NCBI RefSeq assembly: GCF_003732705.1
Contig: NZ_MOBR01000017.1
Location: 1 to 64,000, forward strand
Direction: 5' to 3'
Source of the DNA: Pseudomonas frederiksbergensis
Lineage (GTDB): Bacteria > Pseudomonadota > Gammaproteobacteria > Pseudomonadales > Pseudomonadaceae
DNA: 64,000 nucleotides
Shown here: one piece after another, positions 25,730 through 34,308 of the stretch
Position numbering within the stretch: position 1 is the first letter of the stretch
Layout: each line of letters opens with the position of its first letter
Program-made: the position numbers and the translations under genes
Notes under the pieces: generated by a model
The model's database searches: none
What the model was told of the DNA's origin: nothing
What the model saw: only the letters and a program-made list of their open reading frames with translations

Positions 25730-26647
25730 ATGCCGTACTTATTACTTTCACTCGCCGCTGTGTTCTGGGGCGGTAACTATGTTGTCGGAAAGTTGATGGT
25801 GGTGGATGTTGATCCTGTACTGCTGTCACAACTTCGATGGTTGATTACCAGTGCATTACTGCTACTGATCAACTATAAAGCCGTGATCGCCAGTTTGCCG
25901 GCTGCGCGCAAGTCATGGTTAACCCTGGTGATGCTGGCGGTTTGTGGGCAAGTTATCTTTCCGCTGACGTTGTATATCGGTTTGCAATACACCAGTTCGT
26001 TGAATGCGGCGATTTATCTGTCGGCCACGCCGTGTCTGGTACTGGCCCTCAATCGTTTCGTTTTCGGTGATTTCATCTCCCGCTCGAACATGCTTGGGGT
26101 GGTCATCAGCACGGTAGGTGTGTTCTGGCTGGTGACCATGGGGCATCTGTCCGATTTGAGCTTCCTGGAGGGCTTCAACAAAGGCGATTTCTGGACCATG
26201 GCCTCGGCCGCCAGTTGGGCTGTCTATTGCTCCTTCTTGCGCACCAAGCCCAAAACCATCGCCGGCAATGCGTTTGTGACCTATTGCGCGGTCGTGGGAG
26301 CGCTGTGCCTGATTCCGTTCAGCCTCGGGGTTTGGGCGTTGCACCCGGACCTGACATTCAACCTGGGGCAGGGGGCGGCACCGTGGTTGGGGCTGGCGTA
26401 TCTGGTGATCTTCCCATCCTGGCTGTCGTACTTGTTCTGGAGTAAAGGCATCGGCGAAATCGGTGCCACCCGTGGCGAGATCTTCACTCATCTGGTGCCT
26501 CTGTCCGGCGGGTTGTTCAGTATCGTGTTCCTGGACGTGCAACTGCATGCCTATCACTTGGTCAGTCTGGTGTTGATCGTGTTTGGGGTGATCCTGTGCT
26601 CGATTAAACGCCGGGCACCGGTGGCGCTGCGCACGGAGGCCGCTTGA
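25730..26647 (+). CDS. EamA/DMT-family permease
   Basis: Drug/metabolite transporter of 305 residues with ten hydrophobic segments in two EamA repeats (first starting LLLSLAAVFWGGNYVVGKLM; the second near residue 150). Family members usually export amino acids, nucleosides or small metabolites. A GGAGG-like site (GACGGAGGCACC) stands before the ATG. It starts 11 bases after the acyltransferase-like gene and overlaps the next gene by one base, so it probably exports the product of this operon. Confidence 0.88.
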   Translation: MPYLLLSLAAVFWGGNYVVGKLMVVDVDPVLLSQLRWLITSALLLLINYKAVIASLPAARKSWLTLVMLAVCGQVIFPLTLYIGLQYTSSLNAAIYLSATPCLVLALNRFVFGDFISRSNMLGVVISTVGVFWLVTMGHLSDLSFLEGFNKGDFWTMASAASWAVYCSFLRTKPKTIAGNAFVTYCAVVGALCLIPFSLGVWALHPDLTFNLGQGAAPWLGLAYLVIFPSWLSYLFWSKGIGEIGATRGEIFTHLVPLSGGLFSIVFLDVQLHAYHLVSLVLIVFGVILCSIKRRAPVALRTEAA

Positions 26648-27543
26648 TGGACAGAATCATCGATGCGGTCGACCGCCACGGTGTGCGATGGGTGGGCCTT
26701 GTGCAGGGCGTGGGAGCGTCGGCTACTGCCTGGCAGGTTGAAGGTGCCGAGAGTTCTCAGGCGTTGGCCGTGCGGTTCATGCGCAGCAAGCAATCCTGGG
26801 AACACTTCAAAAGCGGCCTGTCCCTGACAGCGGTACCGGTTGAAGCGCTGGCATCAATGACCTTCAATGTGCCGCTGCGGCCCGCGCTGGATGCGGTGTG
26901 CATGGTCAGCGGTTTCGGTTATACGCACCGTTCGGTCAATGGTCTGCCCATGCCTGAGCGGTCGTCGCCGGACTGGTACTACAAAGGTAATGGCAAAGGA
27001 CTGGTTGGTGCTTCCCGGGCGATCAAATCGCCGTGTCATGCCAGCGGCGCGGGAATCGAGATCGAGTATGCCTGTGTATACCTCATCGACGACTGCCGAA
27101 ATCCGCGTTATATCGGCTACACCCTGGCGGTGGATTTCTCGGATCCGGTGTTGCGTCACACCCAGCCTGGGCTGGCGGGGCTTTCCAAACTGCGCAACAC
27201 GGCGTTGTGCCACGAACTGGTGATCGCGGAACCACCGCGCCATACGGCGGTGAGGAGTTCGATTGTCCGGCGCGGGGAAATCGTGTGGGACAAACAGTCG
27301 CTCTTGGGGCTGGATCAATTGATGTTTATCAAACGCGAACTTGAAGCCCTTCTGTTCCAGCATGAAGAACTTTGCGAGCCCGGGACGGTTCACTACGTGT
27401 TGCTCGGCGCTTCATTAAGTACTGACAAGGATGCCTTCGAGTTGCAGCACGGTGATGTCATTCGGGCGAGCAGCCAGGAGGATGGACTGCAATTGTCCAA
27501 CCTGTTCGAGGATGAGGTGGTGCGACAATCGTGTAACTGCTGA
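26647..27543 (+). CDS. FAH-superfamily (AraD1-like) protein
   Basis: 298 residues resembling the fumarylacetoacetate hydrolase fold, AraD1-like branch: PDWYYKGNGKGLVG, SGAGIEIEYACVYLI with the Glu-x-Glu metal ligands, and IGYTLAVDFSDP with the third acidic ligand. Such enzymes cleave C-C bonds, decarboxylate or dehydrate 2-oxo acids using Mg or Mn. The ATG at 26647 overlaps the permease stop (TGATGG); a TTG one codon earlier is in frame. The partner genes do not define a known pathway. Confidence 0.75.
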   Translation: MDRIIDAVDRHGVRWVGLVQGVGASATAWQVEGAESSQALAVRFMRSKQSWEHFKSGLSLTAVPVEALASMTFNVPLRPALDAVCMVSGFGYTHRSVNGLPMPERSSPDWYYKGNGKGLVGASRAIKSPCHASGAGIEIEYACVYLIDDCRNPRYIGYTLAVDFSDPVLRHTQPGLAGLSKLRNTALCHELVIAEPPRHTAVRSSIVRRGEIVWDKQSLLGLDQLMFIKRELEALLFQHEELCEPGTVHYVLLGASLSTDKDAFELQHGDVIRASSQEDGLQLSNLFEDEVVRQSCNC

Positions 27544-27548
27544 CGGGA

Positions 27549-27598
27549 CCCGGCCCGTTACCCCGCTGTTGCCATCAGCGGTGAGCGGGCCGGTTTTT
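27549..27598 (+). terminator. Terminator of the 24.3-27.5 kb operon, reaching into the convergent gene
   Basis: CCGGCCCG ... CCCCGCTG pairs with CAGCGGTGAGCGGGCCGG and is followed by T5. The right arm overlaps the last codons of the convergent LysR gene. Confidence 0.65.
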
Positions 27599-28457
27599 CG
27601 AAGTCCAGTACCCATTGCGCCAACGCCCTGGGGGCAGGTTTGCCAGGGTGATCGAAAAACACGAATTCGGTCGTTAACGAAGCATAGGAACCCTTCAGGA
27701 AATACGTTTGCACCTGCTCGCTGCGGCAGCACGAATCGACCAGTGACAAGGGCACCAGGGCAACGCCCACGCCGTTGATCACATTTGAAAACAACAGCGG
27801 ATAGGAGCCGCACTCGATGATCTTTTCCGGGGTGATGTTGCCCATCAGAAACAGTTCATCGAGATTACGTTGCGAGGCGCTGCGCCGACTGTTGACCAGG
27901 AACACTTGGCCGCTGAACGCTTTCAGGTCCTCAATGGCGGGTTGAGTTGCACTGTAGATCAGCGCCAAAGGATCGTTGAACAGCGTCACCCGACGATAAT
28001 GCGCAGGCGCAAAGCCAGCGCCGACAATTACCGCGTCGAGTTTGCCGGCCTCAAGGTCCTTGAGTAGTGACTGTGTGTTACCAATGCTGACATCCACCGC
28101 CAGGCCTTCCGGATTGGCCACGATGCTTTGCAGCAGGTTCTGGCGAGTAATGGTGAGGTTTTCGATGACGCCCAGGCGAACCCGTGTTTCGGTTTTTGCC
28201 TGGCTCAGGCTGGCTTGGGCGCGAGCCACCAATTCGAGGATTTGTGAGGCGTAGGCATAGAGCTCCTTGCCTTGCGCTGTCATCGTGATGCCACGACCGG
28301 AGCGCTCGAACAACTTGGTATCGAGTCGTGATTCAAGTGTCTTGATCCGAAAGGAAATACTGGATTGAGCGCGGTTCAACCTGATCGCTGCCTGCGTGAC
28401 GCTGCCATAGTCAACAATCGCTTTAAAAGCGTCCAGCTCAGCAATTTCCATAGTCAT
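27558..28457 (-). CDS. LysR-family regulator
   Basis: LysR-type regulator, 299 residues, normal length. The helix-turn-helix is FKAIVDYGSVTQAAIRLNRAQSS-type and is followed by the effector domain (SLLKDLEAGKLDAVIVGAG). The ATG at 28457 has GGAG nine bases upstream; a second ATG two codons later is possible. It is convergent with the acyltransferase-permease-FAH operon, 14 bases apart, and the accessory location of both makes it the likely regulator of that operon. The 250 bases upstream show no other gene. Confidence 0.88.
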   Translation of the reverse strand: MTMEIAELDAFKAIVDYGSVTQAAIRLNRAQSSISFRIKTLESRLDTKLFERSGRGITMTAQGKELYAYASQILELVARAQASLSQAKTETRVRLGVIENLTITRQNLLQSIVANPEGLAVDVSIGNTQSLLKDLEAGKLDAVIVGAGFAPAHYRRVTLFNDPLALIYSATQPAIEDLKAFSGQVFLVNSRRSASQRNLDELFLMGNITPEKIIECGSYPLLFSNVINGVGVALVPLSLVDSCCRSEQVQTYFLKGSYASLTTEFVFFDHPGKPAPRALAQWVLDFEKPARSPLMATAG

Positions 28458-28666
28458 GCACTCTTACTCCATAACGAGCCGAAGGTTTTCGGACCGTGGC
28501 CGGGCCTGCCTTGAGCCCTGCAACCGCTCTATTCTGCACGTTGCACGGCTATTTCGTAATACTTTCTTACAAATATTCCAGCGAGATTTAGCGCGGTGCG
28601 TGAGCGCTTGGGCAACAAAGTGCTGCCAGGTTTCATCGGAGTGTCGGTTTCAACAGGCAAAAAAAA

Positions 28667-28695
28667 GCCCCGCCTGGATCACCAGGCGGGGCTTT
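28667..28695 (-). terminator. Terminator of rne
   Basis: GCCCCGCCTGG and CCAGGCGGGGC form an 11-bp stem with a T8 run in the minus direction, about 17 bases beyond the rne stop codon. Confidence 0.9.
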
Positions 28696-28711
28696 TTAGT
28701 GGCCGATGGAA

Positions 28712-31700
28712 TCAGGCGAGGGGTTTAGGCTCGTGCTCTTTTTCCAGGGCTTCTTCGTGATGCTTTACCGCTTCCTGAACGGAGCGTGGAGCTTCGTCGA
28801 TCGCGGATTCAACCGGTTCGGCAGCAACTTCAGCAACCGGGGCAGGTGCTGCCTCGACGACTTCAGCCACAACCGGTGCTGGCTCGGCAACAGCCGGTGC
28901 AGCAGCGGCAGCCAGTTCGGCTTCTTTCTGCAGACGCTCGGCTTCACGCTTGCGGCGACGCACTTCACGTGGATCGTTCGGCGCACGGCCATTTTCGGTC
29001 AGGGCGCTGACAGGGGCGGCTTCAACCACCGGTGCAACCACTTCGGCAACCACCGGAGCTTCAACGACTGGAGCAGGCTCGGCAGCGACAACCACTGGCT
29101 CGGAAACCATCGCTTCAGCTACTGGGGCCTCGACGACAGGCGCTGGCGCTTCAACGACCGGCTCAGCGACTACCGGCTCGGCAACCCAGTTGAACGCGGT
29201 TTGCTCTTCACGCACTTCGCGGACAGCTTCGGTCACGGTTTCGGTCGAAGTTTCGACAACCGGTTCTGCGGCAACCACTGGCTCGGCAACGAAAGCAGGT
29301 TCGGCGGCAGCTTGAACTTCAGGCTGAGCCTCACGAACCGGCGCTACTTCAACTTCTGGAGCGGCTGTGGCTTCTACCGGGGTAGTCGCTTCAACGACCG
29401 GCGCTTCTACTGGTGCAGTTTCCTGCACGGCAGCAGTGGCGCGTTCGGCTTGCTCGTGAGCCTGGGCTTCAGCAGGAGCGCTGATCACAGTGCTGGCAAC
29501 GGCGGCGGTAACAGCCAGGCCTGCGGCCAGATCGGCAGCGCTTGGCGCTTCGTTGGTTTCGCTGGCTTCGCTTCCTTCGGCGGACTCGGATTCTTCCGAA
29601 CCTTCGATCACGTTGCCGTTGGCATCACGTTGACGCTCGCGACGGTTGCTGCGACGACGCTGGCCACGGGAGCGGCGGCGTGGACGATCGCCTTCGGCGC
29701 CTTCCTGACCATCTTCCTGTTGCTGCTCTTCGTTGGTCAGCAGTTCTTCTTCGGACGCGGCAGCAGCAGCCTGCTCGGCACGTGGCTGACGCTCTTCACG
29801 CGGTGGGCGTGGCGCGCGTTCTTCGCGTGGCTGACGGGCTGGACGCTCTTCAGTGGTGGCAGCAACGGCAGCGACTGGCGCAGCAGTAACGGCATCCAGT
29901 GGCTCACGCAGTTCGCGAACCGGACGCTCTTCGCGGTCGCCACGTGGCTTGCGGTCTTCACGTGGAGCGCGCGGTGCACGTTCTTCACGAGGGGCGCGGG
30001 GTGCGCGTTCTTCGCGAGCGACTACCGGAGTGGTGGTTTCTTCGCGAGCTTCGCGTGGTTGACGCTCTTCGCGTGGCTCACGTGGTGCGCGTTCTTCACG
30101 CGGTGCACGCTCCTCACGAGGCTTGCGTTCTTCATCGCGGCGACCGTTACGGTTGCGGCTTTGCTGACGACCGTTGCGACGCTCTTCGTTACGGGCCGGA
30201 CGCTCGGTGGTCGCTGGTTTTTCAACCACAACCGGAGTGGCTGGCTCTTCCTTGGTAGCGAACAGGCTGACCAGCGACTTCACCAGGCCTTTGAACAGGC
30301 TTGGCTCTGGCGCGGCGGCCGGTGCAGCAACCGGGGCAGCGGCGACAACTTCGGTCGGCACCGGAGCGTTGGCGCGGGCCGGGGCAGTCTTGACCGCGGC
30401 TTCCTGGCGAACCAGGGTGCGGGTCGCGGCGGCTGGCTGGACTTCTTCCACTTCGGCAGCGGCAGCAGCGATTTCGTAGCTGGACTGATTGATGTGGGCT
30501 TCCGGGCTGTCATCGCGCAGACGCTGAACTTCGAAGTGCGGCGTTTCGAGGTGATCGTTCGGCAGAATGACGATGCGGGCACGGGTGCGCAGTTCGATCT
30601 TGGTGATCGAGTTGCGTTTTTCGTTGAGCAGGAACGCGGCCACCGGGATCGGCACTTGTGCGCGAACTTCGGCGGTGCGGTCTTTCAGGGCTTCTTCTTC
30701 GATCAGGCGCAGGATCGCCAGCGACAGCGACTCAACATCACGGATGATGCCGGTGCCGTTGCAACGCGGGCACACGATGCCGCTGCTTTCGCCCAGCGAT
30801 GGACGCAGGCGTTGACGGGACATTTCCAGCAGGCCAAAGCGCGAGATCCGACCGACTTGCACGCGAGCGCGGTCGGCTTCCAGGCATTCGCGGACTTTCT
30901 CTTCCACGGCGCGCTGGTTCTTGGCAGGGGTCATGTCAATGAAGTCGATGACGATCAGGCCGCCGATGTCGCGCAAGCGCAACTGACGGGCGATTTCTTC
31001 GGCGGCTTCAAGGTTGGTCTGCAGGGCGGTTTCTTCGATGTCGCTGCCTTTGGTGGCGCGCGCCGAGTTGATGTCGATGGACACCAGGGCTTCGGTCGGA
31101 TCGATCACGATGGAGCCGCCGGAAGGCAGTTCGACGACGCGCTGGAAAGCGGTCTCGATCTGGCTTTCGATCTGGAAACGGTTGAACAGCGGAACGCTGT
31201 CTTCGTACAGCTTGATCTTGCTGGCGTACTGCGGCATCACCTGGCGGATGAAGGTCAGGGCTTCGTCCTGGGCTTCAACGCTGTCGATCAGCACTTCGCC
31301 GATGTCCTGGCGCAGGTAATCGCGGATGGCGCGGATGATCACGTTGCTTTCCTGGTAGATCAGGAATGGCGCGGAGCGATCCAGCGACGCTTCTTTGATA
31401 GCGGTCCACAGTTGCAGCAGGTAGTCGAGGTCCCACTGCATTTCTTCGCTGCTGCGGCCAAGGCCGGCAGTGCGCACGATCAGACCCATGTCAGCCGGAG
31501 CAACCAGGCCGTTCAGGGCTTCACGCAGTTCGTTGCGCTCTTCACCTTCGATGCGACGGGAGATACCGCCGGCACGCGGGTTGTTCGGCATCAGAACGAG
31601 GTAACGACCGGCCAGGCTGATGAAAGTGGTCAGGGCTGCACCCTTGTTGCCACGTTCTTCTTTTTCGACCTGAACGATGACTTCCTGGCCTTCGGTCAGG

Positions 31701-31972
31701 ACGTCCTTGATGTTGACGCGGCCTTCGGGGGCTTTCTTGAAGTATTCGCGGGAGATTTCTTTGAGGGGCAGGAAGCCGTGGCGCTCGGAGCCGAAATCGA
31801 CAAAGGCAGCCTCAAGGCTTGGTTCGATGCGAGTAATCCGGCCTTTATAGATGTTGGCCTTCTTCTGCTCGCGTGCACCGGATTCGATGTCCAGGTCGTA
31901 GAGGCGTTGGCCATCTACCAGTGCAACACGCAACTCTTCGGGTTGAGTTGCGTTAATCAGCATTCTTTTCAT
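28712..31972 (-). CDS. rne: Ribonuclease E
   Basis: Endoribonuclease E, 1086 residues, the scaffold of the RNA degradosome. The start MKRMLINATQPEELRVAL is the canonical one. The S1 domain lies at about 40-120; the DNase I-like catalytic part has SIDINSAR and VIDFIDM with the Mg-binding Asp residues; CPRCNG is the zinc link near 404. After about residue 520 the protein is low-complexity: Arg/Glu-rich repeats (EERAPREPRE type), Ala/Pro/Glu/Val-rich tracts and a late NDPREVRRRKRE segment. No ribosome site stands before the ATG; only GACGGTACTAC is present, just after a hairpin. Confidence 0.96.
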   Translation of the reverse strand: MKRMLINATQPEELRVALVDGQRLYDLDIESGAREQKKANIYKGRITRIEPSLEAAFVDFGSERHGFLPLKEISREYFKKAPEGRVNIKDVLTEGQEVIVQVEKEERGNKGAALTTFISLAGRYLVLMPNNPRAGGISRRIEGEERNELREALNGLVAPADMGLIVRTAGLGRSSEEMQWDLDYLLQLWTAIKEASLDRSAPFLIYQESNVIIRAIRDYLRQDIGEVLIDSVEAQDEALTFIRQVMPQYASKIKLYEDSVPLFNRFQIESQIETAFQRVVELPSGGSIVIDPTEALVSIDINSARATKGSDIEETALQTNLEAAEEIARQLRLRDIGGLIVIDFIDMTPAKNQRAVEEKVRECLEADRARVQVGRISRFGLLEMSRQRLRPSLGESSGIVCPRCNGTGIIRDVESLSLAILRLIEEEALKDRTAEVRAQVPIPVAAFLLNEKRNSITKIELRTRARIVILPNDHLETPHFEVQRLRDDSPEAHINQSSYEIAAAAAEVEEVQPAAATRTLVRQEAAVKTAPARANAPVPTEVVAAAPVAAPAAAPEPSLFKGLVKSLVSLFATKEEPATPVVVEKPATTERPARNEERRNGRQQSRNRNGRRDEERKPREERAPREERAPREPREERQPREAREETTTPVVAREERAPRAPREERAPRAPREDRKPRGDREERPVRELREPLDAVTAAPVAAVAATTEERPARQPREERAPRPPREERQPRAEQAAAAASEEELLTNEEQQQEDGQEGAEGDRPRRRSRGQRRRSNRRERQRDANGNVIEGSEESESAEGSEASETNEAPSAADLAAGLAVTAAVASTVISAPAEAQAHEQAERATAAVQETAPVEAPVVEATTPVEATAAPEVEVAPVREAQPEVQAAAEPAFVAEPVVAAEPVVETSTETVTEAVREVREEQTAFNWVAEPVVAEPVVEAPAPVVEAPVAEAMVSEPVVVAAEPAPVVEAPVVAEVVAPVVEAAPVSALTENGRAPNDPREVRRRKREAERLQKEAELAAAAAPAVAEPAPVVAEVVEAAPAPVAEVAAEPVESAIDEAPRSVQEAVKHHEEALEKEHEPKPLA

Positions 31973-31982
31973 GTAGTACCGT

Positions 31983-32006
31983 CGGTTTCCGGGCTGCCGG
32001 AAACGG
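31983..32006 (-). promoter_or_regulatory. Hairpin directly upstream of the rne start codon
   Basis: TTTCCGG and CCGGAAA form a 7-bp stem with a short loop, about 10 bases before the ATG in the rne leader. E. coli RNase E controls its own mRNA through leader hairpins; a similar role here is an inference from position. Confidence 0.45.
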
Positions 32007-32334
32007 CGTTCGGCACACACGACTTCTCACGGTCGGTGTCAGGTGCGTCAGGAGTGGTTGGACACTCCAGTGTCTAGCGATGGCGGCCAATGTGGGCCGG
32101 CGTCGCGACGTACGCGTCCTGCTTGCTGTGGCTACTTAAGCACTCAGTCAGGAGGAGGAATCAACCAGCGGCTGTGGACGAGATGAAGCGTCTTGATAAA
32201 GCCTATTGCTACACAGTCCAGCGGTTGTGCATCTCCACCCTACACGTATCCCTGATAATTCGGGTGCTGCCGCGCGCAGAATCCGCAGCGGGTTGGCATT
32301 TACCGTGAGCTCCGAAAAGGGGAGGTCACGCATC

Positions 32335-32436
32335 ATGGCTAATTTAGGCGTTGTTTCCGAAGCGTTCGCTCGGGGTCATTCGCAGCTGACTGCACTTTGT
32401 GAACTGGCCGTGAATATGGCTCGCAAGGCGAGTTAA
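32335..32436 (+). CDS. Possible 33-residue small protein upstream of rluC
   Basis: ATG at 32335 is preceded by a near-ideal ribosome site (AAAGGGGAGG, nine bases upstream of ATG) and opens a 33-codon frame beginning MANLGVVSEAFARGHSQ and ending NMARKAS. The product would be a short amphipathic helix with two Cys-free halves apart from one Cys in TALCELAV. It lies opposite the rne leader and 236 bases before rluC. The ribosome site is the only real support. Confidence 0.4.
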   Translation: MANLGVVSEAFARGHSQLTALCELAVNMARKAS

Positions 32437-32672
32437 AACTCTGCTTTGCCGCTTGATTCAGGCCTCATGTCACCTGCGCTCGTTACACCTGCAAACTCCA
32501 CCGTTACGTAGCGAAAGCCCCGTAGGACGGCCTCGCGTCCTGGTGAATTGCGTTGGTCAGGGCCGGTTTTTGACCGTTAGTCCGCTGTCCAGGCCGCTTT
32601 TGGCGGCGTTCGCGACTATAGCAGCAATGATTAAGTGCTTCAATTCCATAAAAAATTGTTATCATCCGCGCC

Positions 32673-33635
32673 ATGACGACTACCGCCCCCTCGACCCCAG
32701 CCGTACAACTGCTGGAGGTCTCGCCGGAATATGCCGGCCAACGTATTGATAACTTCCTTCTCGCTCGGCTCAAAGGCGTGCCCAAGACTTTGATTTACCG
32801 CATTTTGCGCAAAGGCGAAGTGCGAGTGAACAAGGGCCGGATCAAGCCCGAATACAAGCTGCAGGCGGGCGATATCGTGCGCGTGCCGCCGGTTCGCGTG
32901 CCCGAGCGCGACGAGCCGGTACCGCTGGCACAAGGCCTGCTCCAGCGCCTCGAAGCCTCGATTATCTTCGAGGACAAGGCGCTGATCGTGATCAACAAGC
33001 CTTGCGGCATTGCGGTTCACGGCGGCAGCGGCCTGACTTACGGGGTGATCGAAGCCTTTCGTCAGTTGCGTCCCGATTGCAAAGAGCTGGAGCTGGTTCA
33101 CCGCCTCGACCGTGACACCTCCGGCCTGCTGATGATCGCCAAAAAGCGCAGCATGTTGCGCCACTTGCACACGGCTTTGCGCGGCGATGGTGTCGACAAG
33201 CGCTACATGGCGCTGGTCCGCGGCAACTGGGCGGCCTCGATCAAGCAAGTCCGTGCGTCGCTGGGCAAGAGCAATCTGCGCTCCGGCGAGCGCATGGTCG
33301 AGGTCGACGAGGAGGAGGGCAAGGAGTCTGTGACCGTGTTCAAGGTCCTGCGTCGATTCGGCGATTTTGCCACCCTGATCGAAGCGAAGCCGATTACCGG
33401 TCGGACTCACCAGATTCGCGTTCACACCTTGCACGCCGGGCATTGCATTGCCGGTGATACCAAGTATGGCGATGACGACTTCAGTAAAGAAATTCGTGAC
33501 CTGGGCGGCAAACGCCTGTTCCTGCACGCCTACATGCTGACCGTGCCGTTGCCAGATGGCGGCGAGCTCAAGTTGCAGGCGCCAGTGGATGACATGTGGG
33601 CCAAGACCGTGGAGCGCCTGAGTGCACCCCTCTGA
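32673..33635 (+). CDS. rluC: 23S rRNA pseudouridine synthase RluC
   Basis: Pseudouridine synthase of the RluA family, 320 residues, modifying positions 955, 2504 and 2580 of 23S rRNA in E. coli. An N-terminal S4 RNA-binding domain (RIDNFLLARLKGVPKTLIYRI) is followed by the catalytic HRLDRDTSGLLM with the essential Asp near residue 148. No ribosome site precedes the ATG. Its divergent pairing with rne is conserved in gamma-proteobacteria. The stop lies inside the next gene by 14 bases. Confidence 0.94.
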   Translation: MTTTAPSTPAVQLLEVSPEYAGQRIDNFLLARLKGVPKTLIYRILRKGEVRVNKGRIKPEYKLQAGDIVRVPPVRVPERDEPVPLAQGLLQRLEASIIFEDKALIVINKPCGIAVHGGSGLTYGVIEAFRQLRPDCKELELVHRLDRDTSGLLMIAKKRSMLRHLHTALRGDGVDKRYMALVRGNWAASIKQVRASLGKSNLRSGERMVEVDEEEGKESVTVFKVLRRFGDFATLIEAKPITGRTHQIRVHTLHAGHCIAGDTKYGDDDFSKEIRDLGGKRLFLHAYMLTVPLPDGGELKLQAPVDDMWAKTVERLSAPL

Positions 33636-34284
33636 TTACAAACTGCTGATTTTCGATTGGGACGGCACCTTGGCCGATTCCATTGGTCGGATTGTCGAGG
33701 CGATGCATGTCGCGTCCGAGCGCTCCGGTTTTCAGCTGTGCGATGACTTTGCCGTCAAAGGCATTATCGGCCTGGGGTTGCCCGAGGCGATTCGCACGTT
33801 GTATCCGCAAATCGACGACGACGAGCTGATAGCGTTCCGTCAGCACTACGCGGATCACTACATCGCTGCGGAAGCAGTACCTTCACCGCTGTTCGAAGGT
33901 GTGGTCGAGTCGATGGCGGCGTTTCGCGATGCCGGTTATCACTTGGCGGTTGCCACCGGCAAGGCGCGTCGCGGGCTGGATCGGGTGCTTAAGGCCCACG
34001 GTTGGGAAAACTATTTCGATATCACCCGTGCCGCCGATGAAACCGCCAGCAAGCCGCATCCGCTGATGCTGGAAGAGATTCTGACGCATTGCGGCGTTCC
34101 GGCGCAGCAGGCGTTGATGGTCGGGGACTCGTCCTTCGACTTGCAGATGGCACGCAACGCCGGAATGGATTCGGTTGCGGTCAGTTATGGCGCCCAGTCC
34201 ATCGAGGCGCTGAAACTGTTTGAGCCGCGACTGGCCATCGATCATTTTTCTGAATTACACGCGTGGTTGAATCAGCGCACCTAA
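33622..34284 (+). CDS. HAD-family hydrolase (phosphoglycolate phosphatase-like)
   Basis: Haloacid dehalogenase superfamily phosphatase of 220 residues. Motif I is FDWDGTLADS, motif II VATGKAR, motif III has Lys in SKPHP, and motif IV MVGDSSFDLQMA. The helical cap inserted after motif I is the Gph type. The GTG start at 33622 gives a 14-base overlap with rluC; gene order rluC-HAD-sppA is conserved in pseudomonads as I recall. The true substrate is not known. Confidence 0.9.
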   Translation: MHPSDYKLLIFDWDGTLADSIGRIVEAMHVASERSGFQLCDDFAVKGIIGLGLPEAIRTLYPQIDDDELIAFRQHYADHYIAAEAVPSPLFEGVVESMAAFRDAGYHLAVATGKARRGLDRVLKAHGWENYFDITRAADETASKPHPLMLEEILTHCGVPAQQALMVGDSSFDLQMARNAGMDSVAVSYGAQSIEALKLFEPRLAIDHFSELHAWLNQRT

Positions 34285-34308
34285 TACATTTTTGCTGGGG
34301 TAGATGGA

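Larger units (their letters stand above)
31973..32672. other. 700-base rne/rluC divergent control region
   Basis: Divergent intergenic region holding the long rne leader and the rluC promoter. Besides the hairpin at 31983-32006 and a small plus-strand reading frame at 32335-32436, I see a TATCAT -10-like box at 32660-32665 placed eight bases before the rluC ATG. No larger gene on either strand is convincing. Confidence 0.6.

Noticed and set aside
26647..27543. Link between the FAH/AraD1-like gene and the arabinose locus at 50.8-57.3 kb
   Set aside because: The name AraD1 suggests sugar-acid metabolism, but the gene is 24 kb away in an unrelated operon with no shared operator.
28706..32077. 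Plus-strand frame of about 1120 codons opposite rne
   Set aside because: It mirrors the rne codons; its Phe/Gly/Ser/Arg-rich translation and lack of a ribosome site show it is only an effect of the biased, repeat-rich rne sequence.
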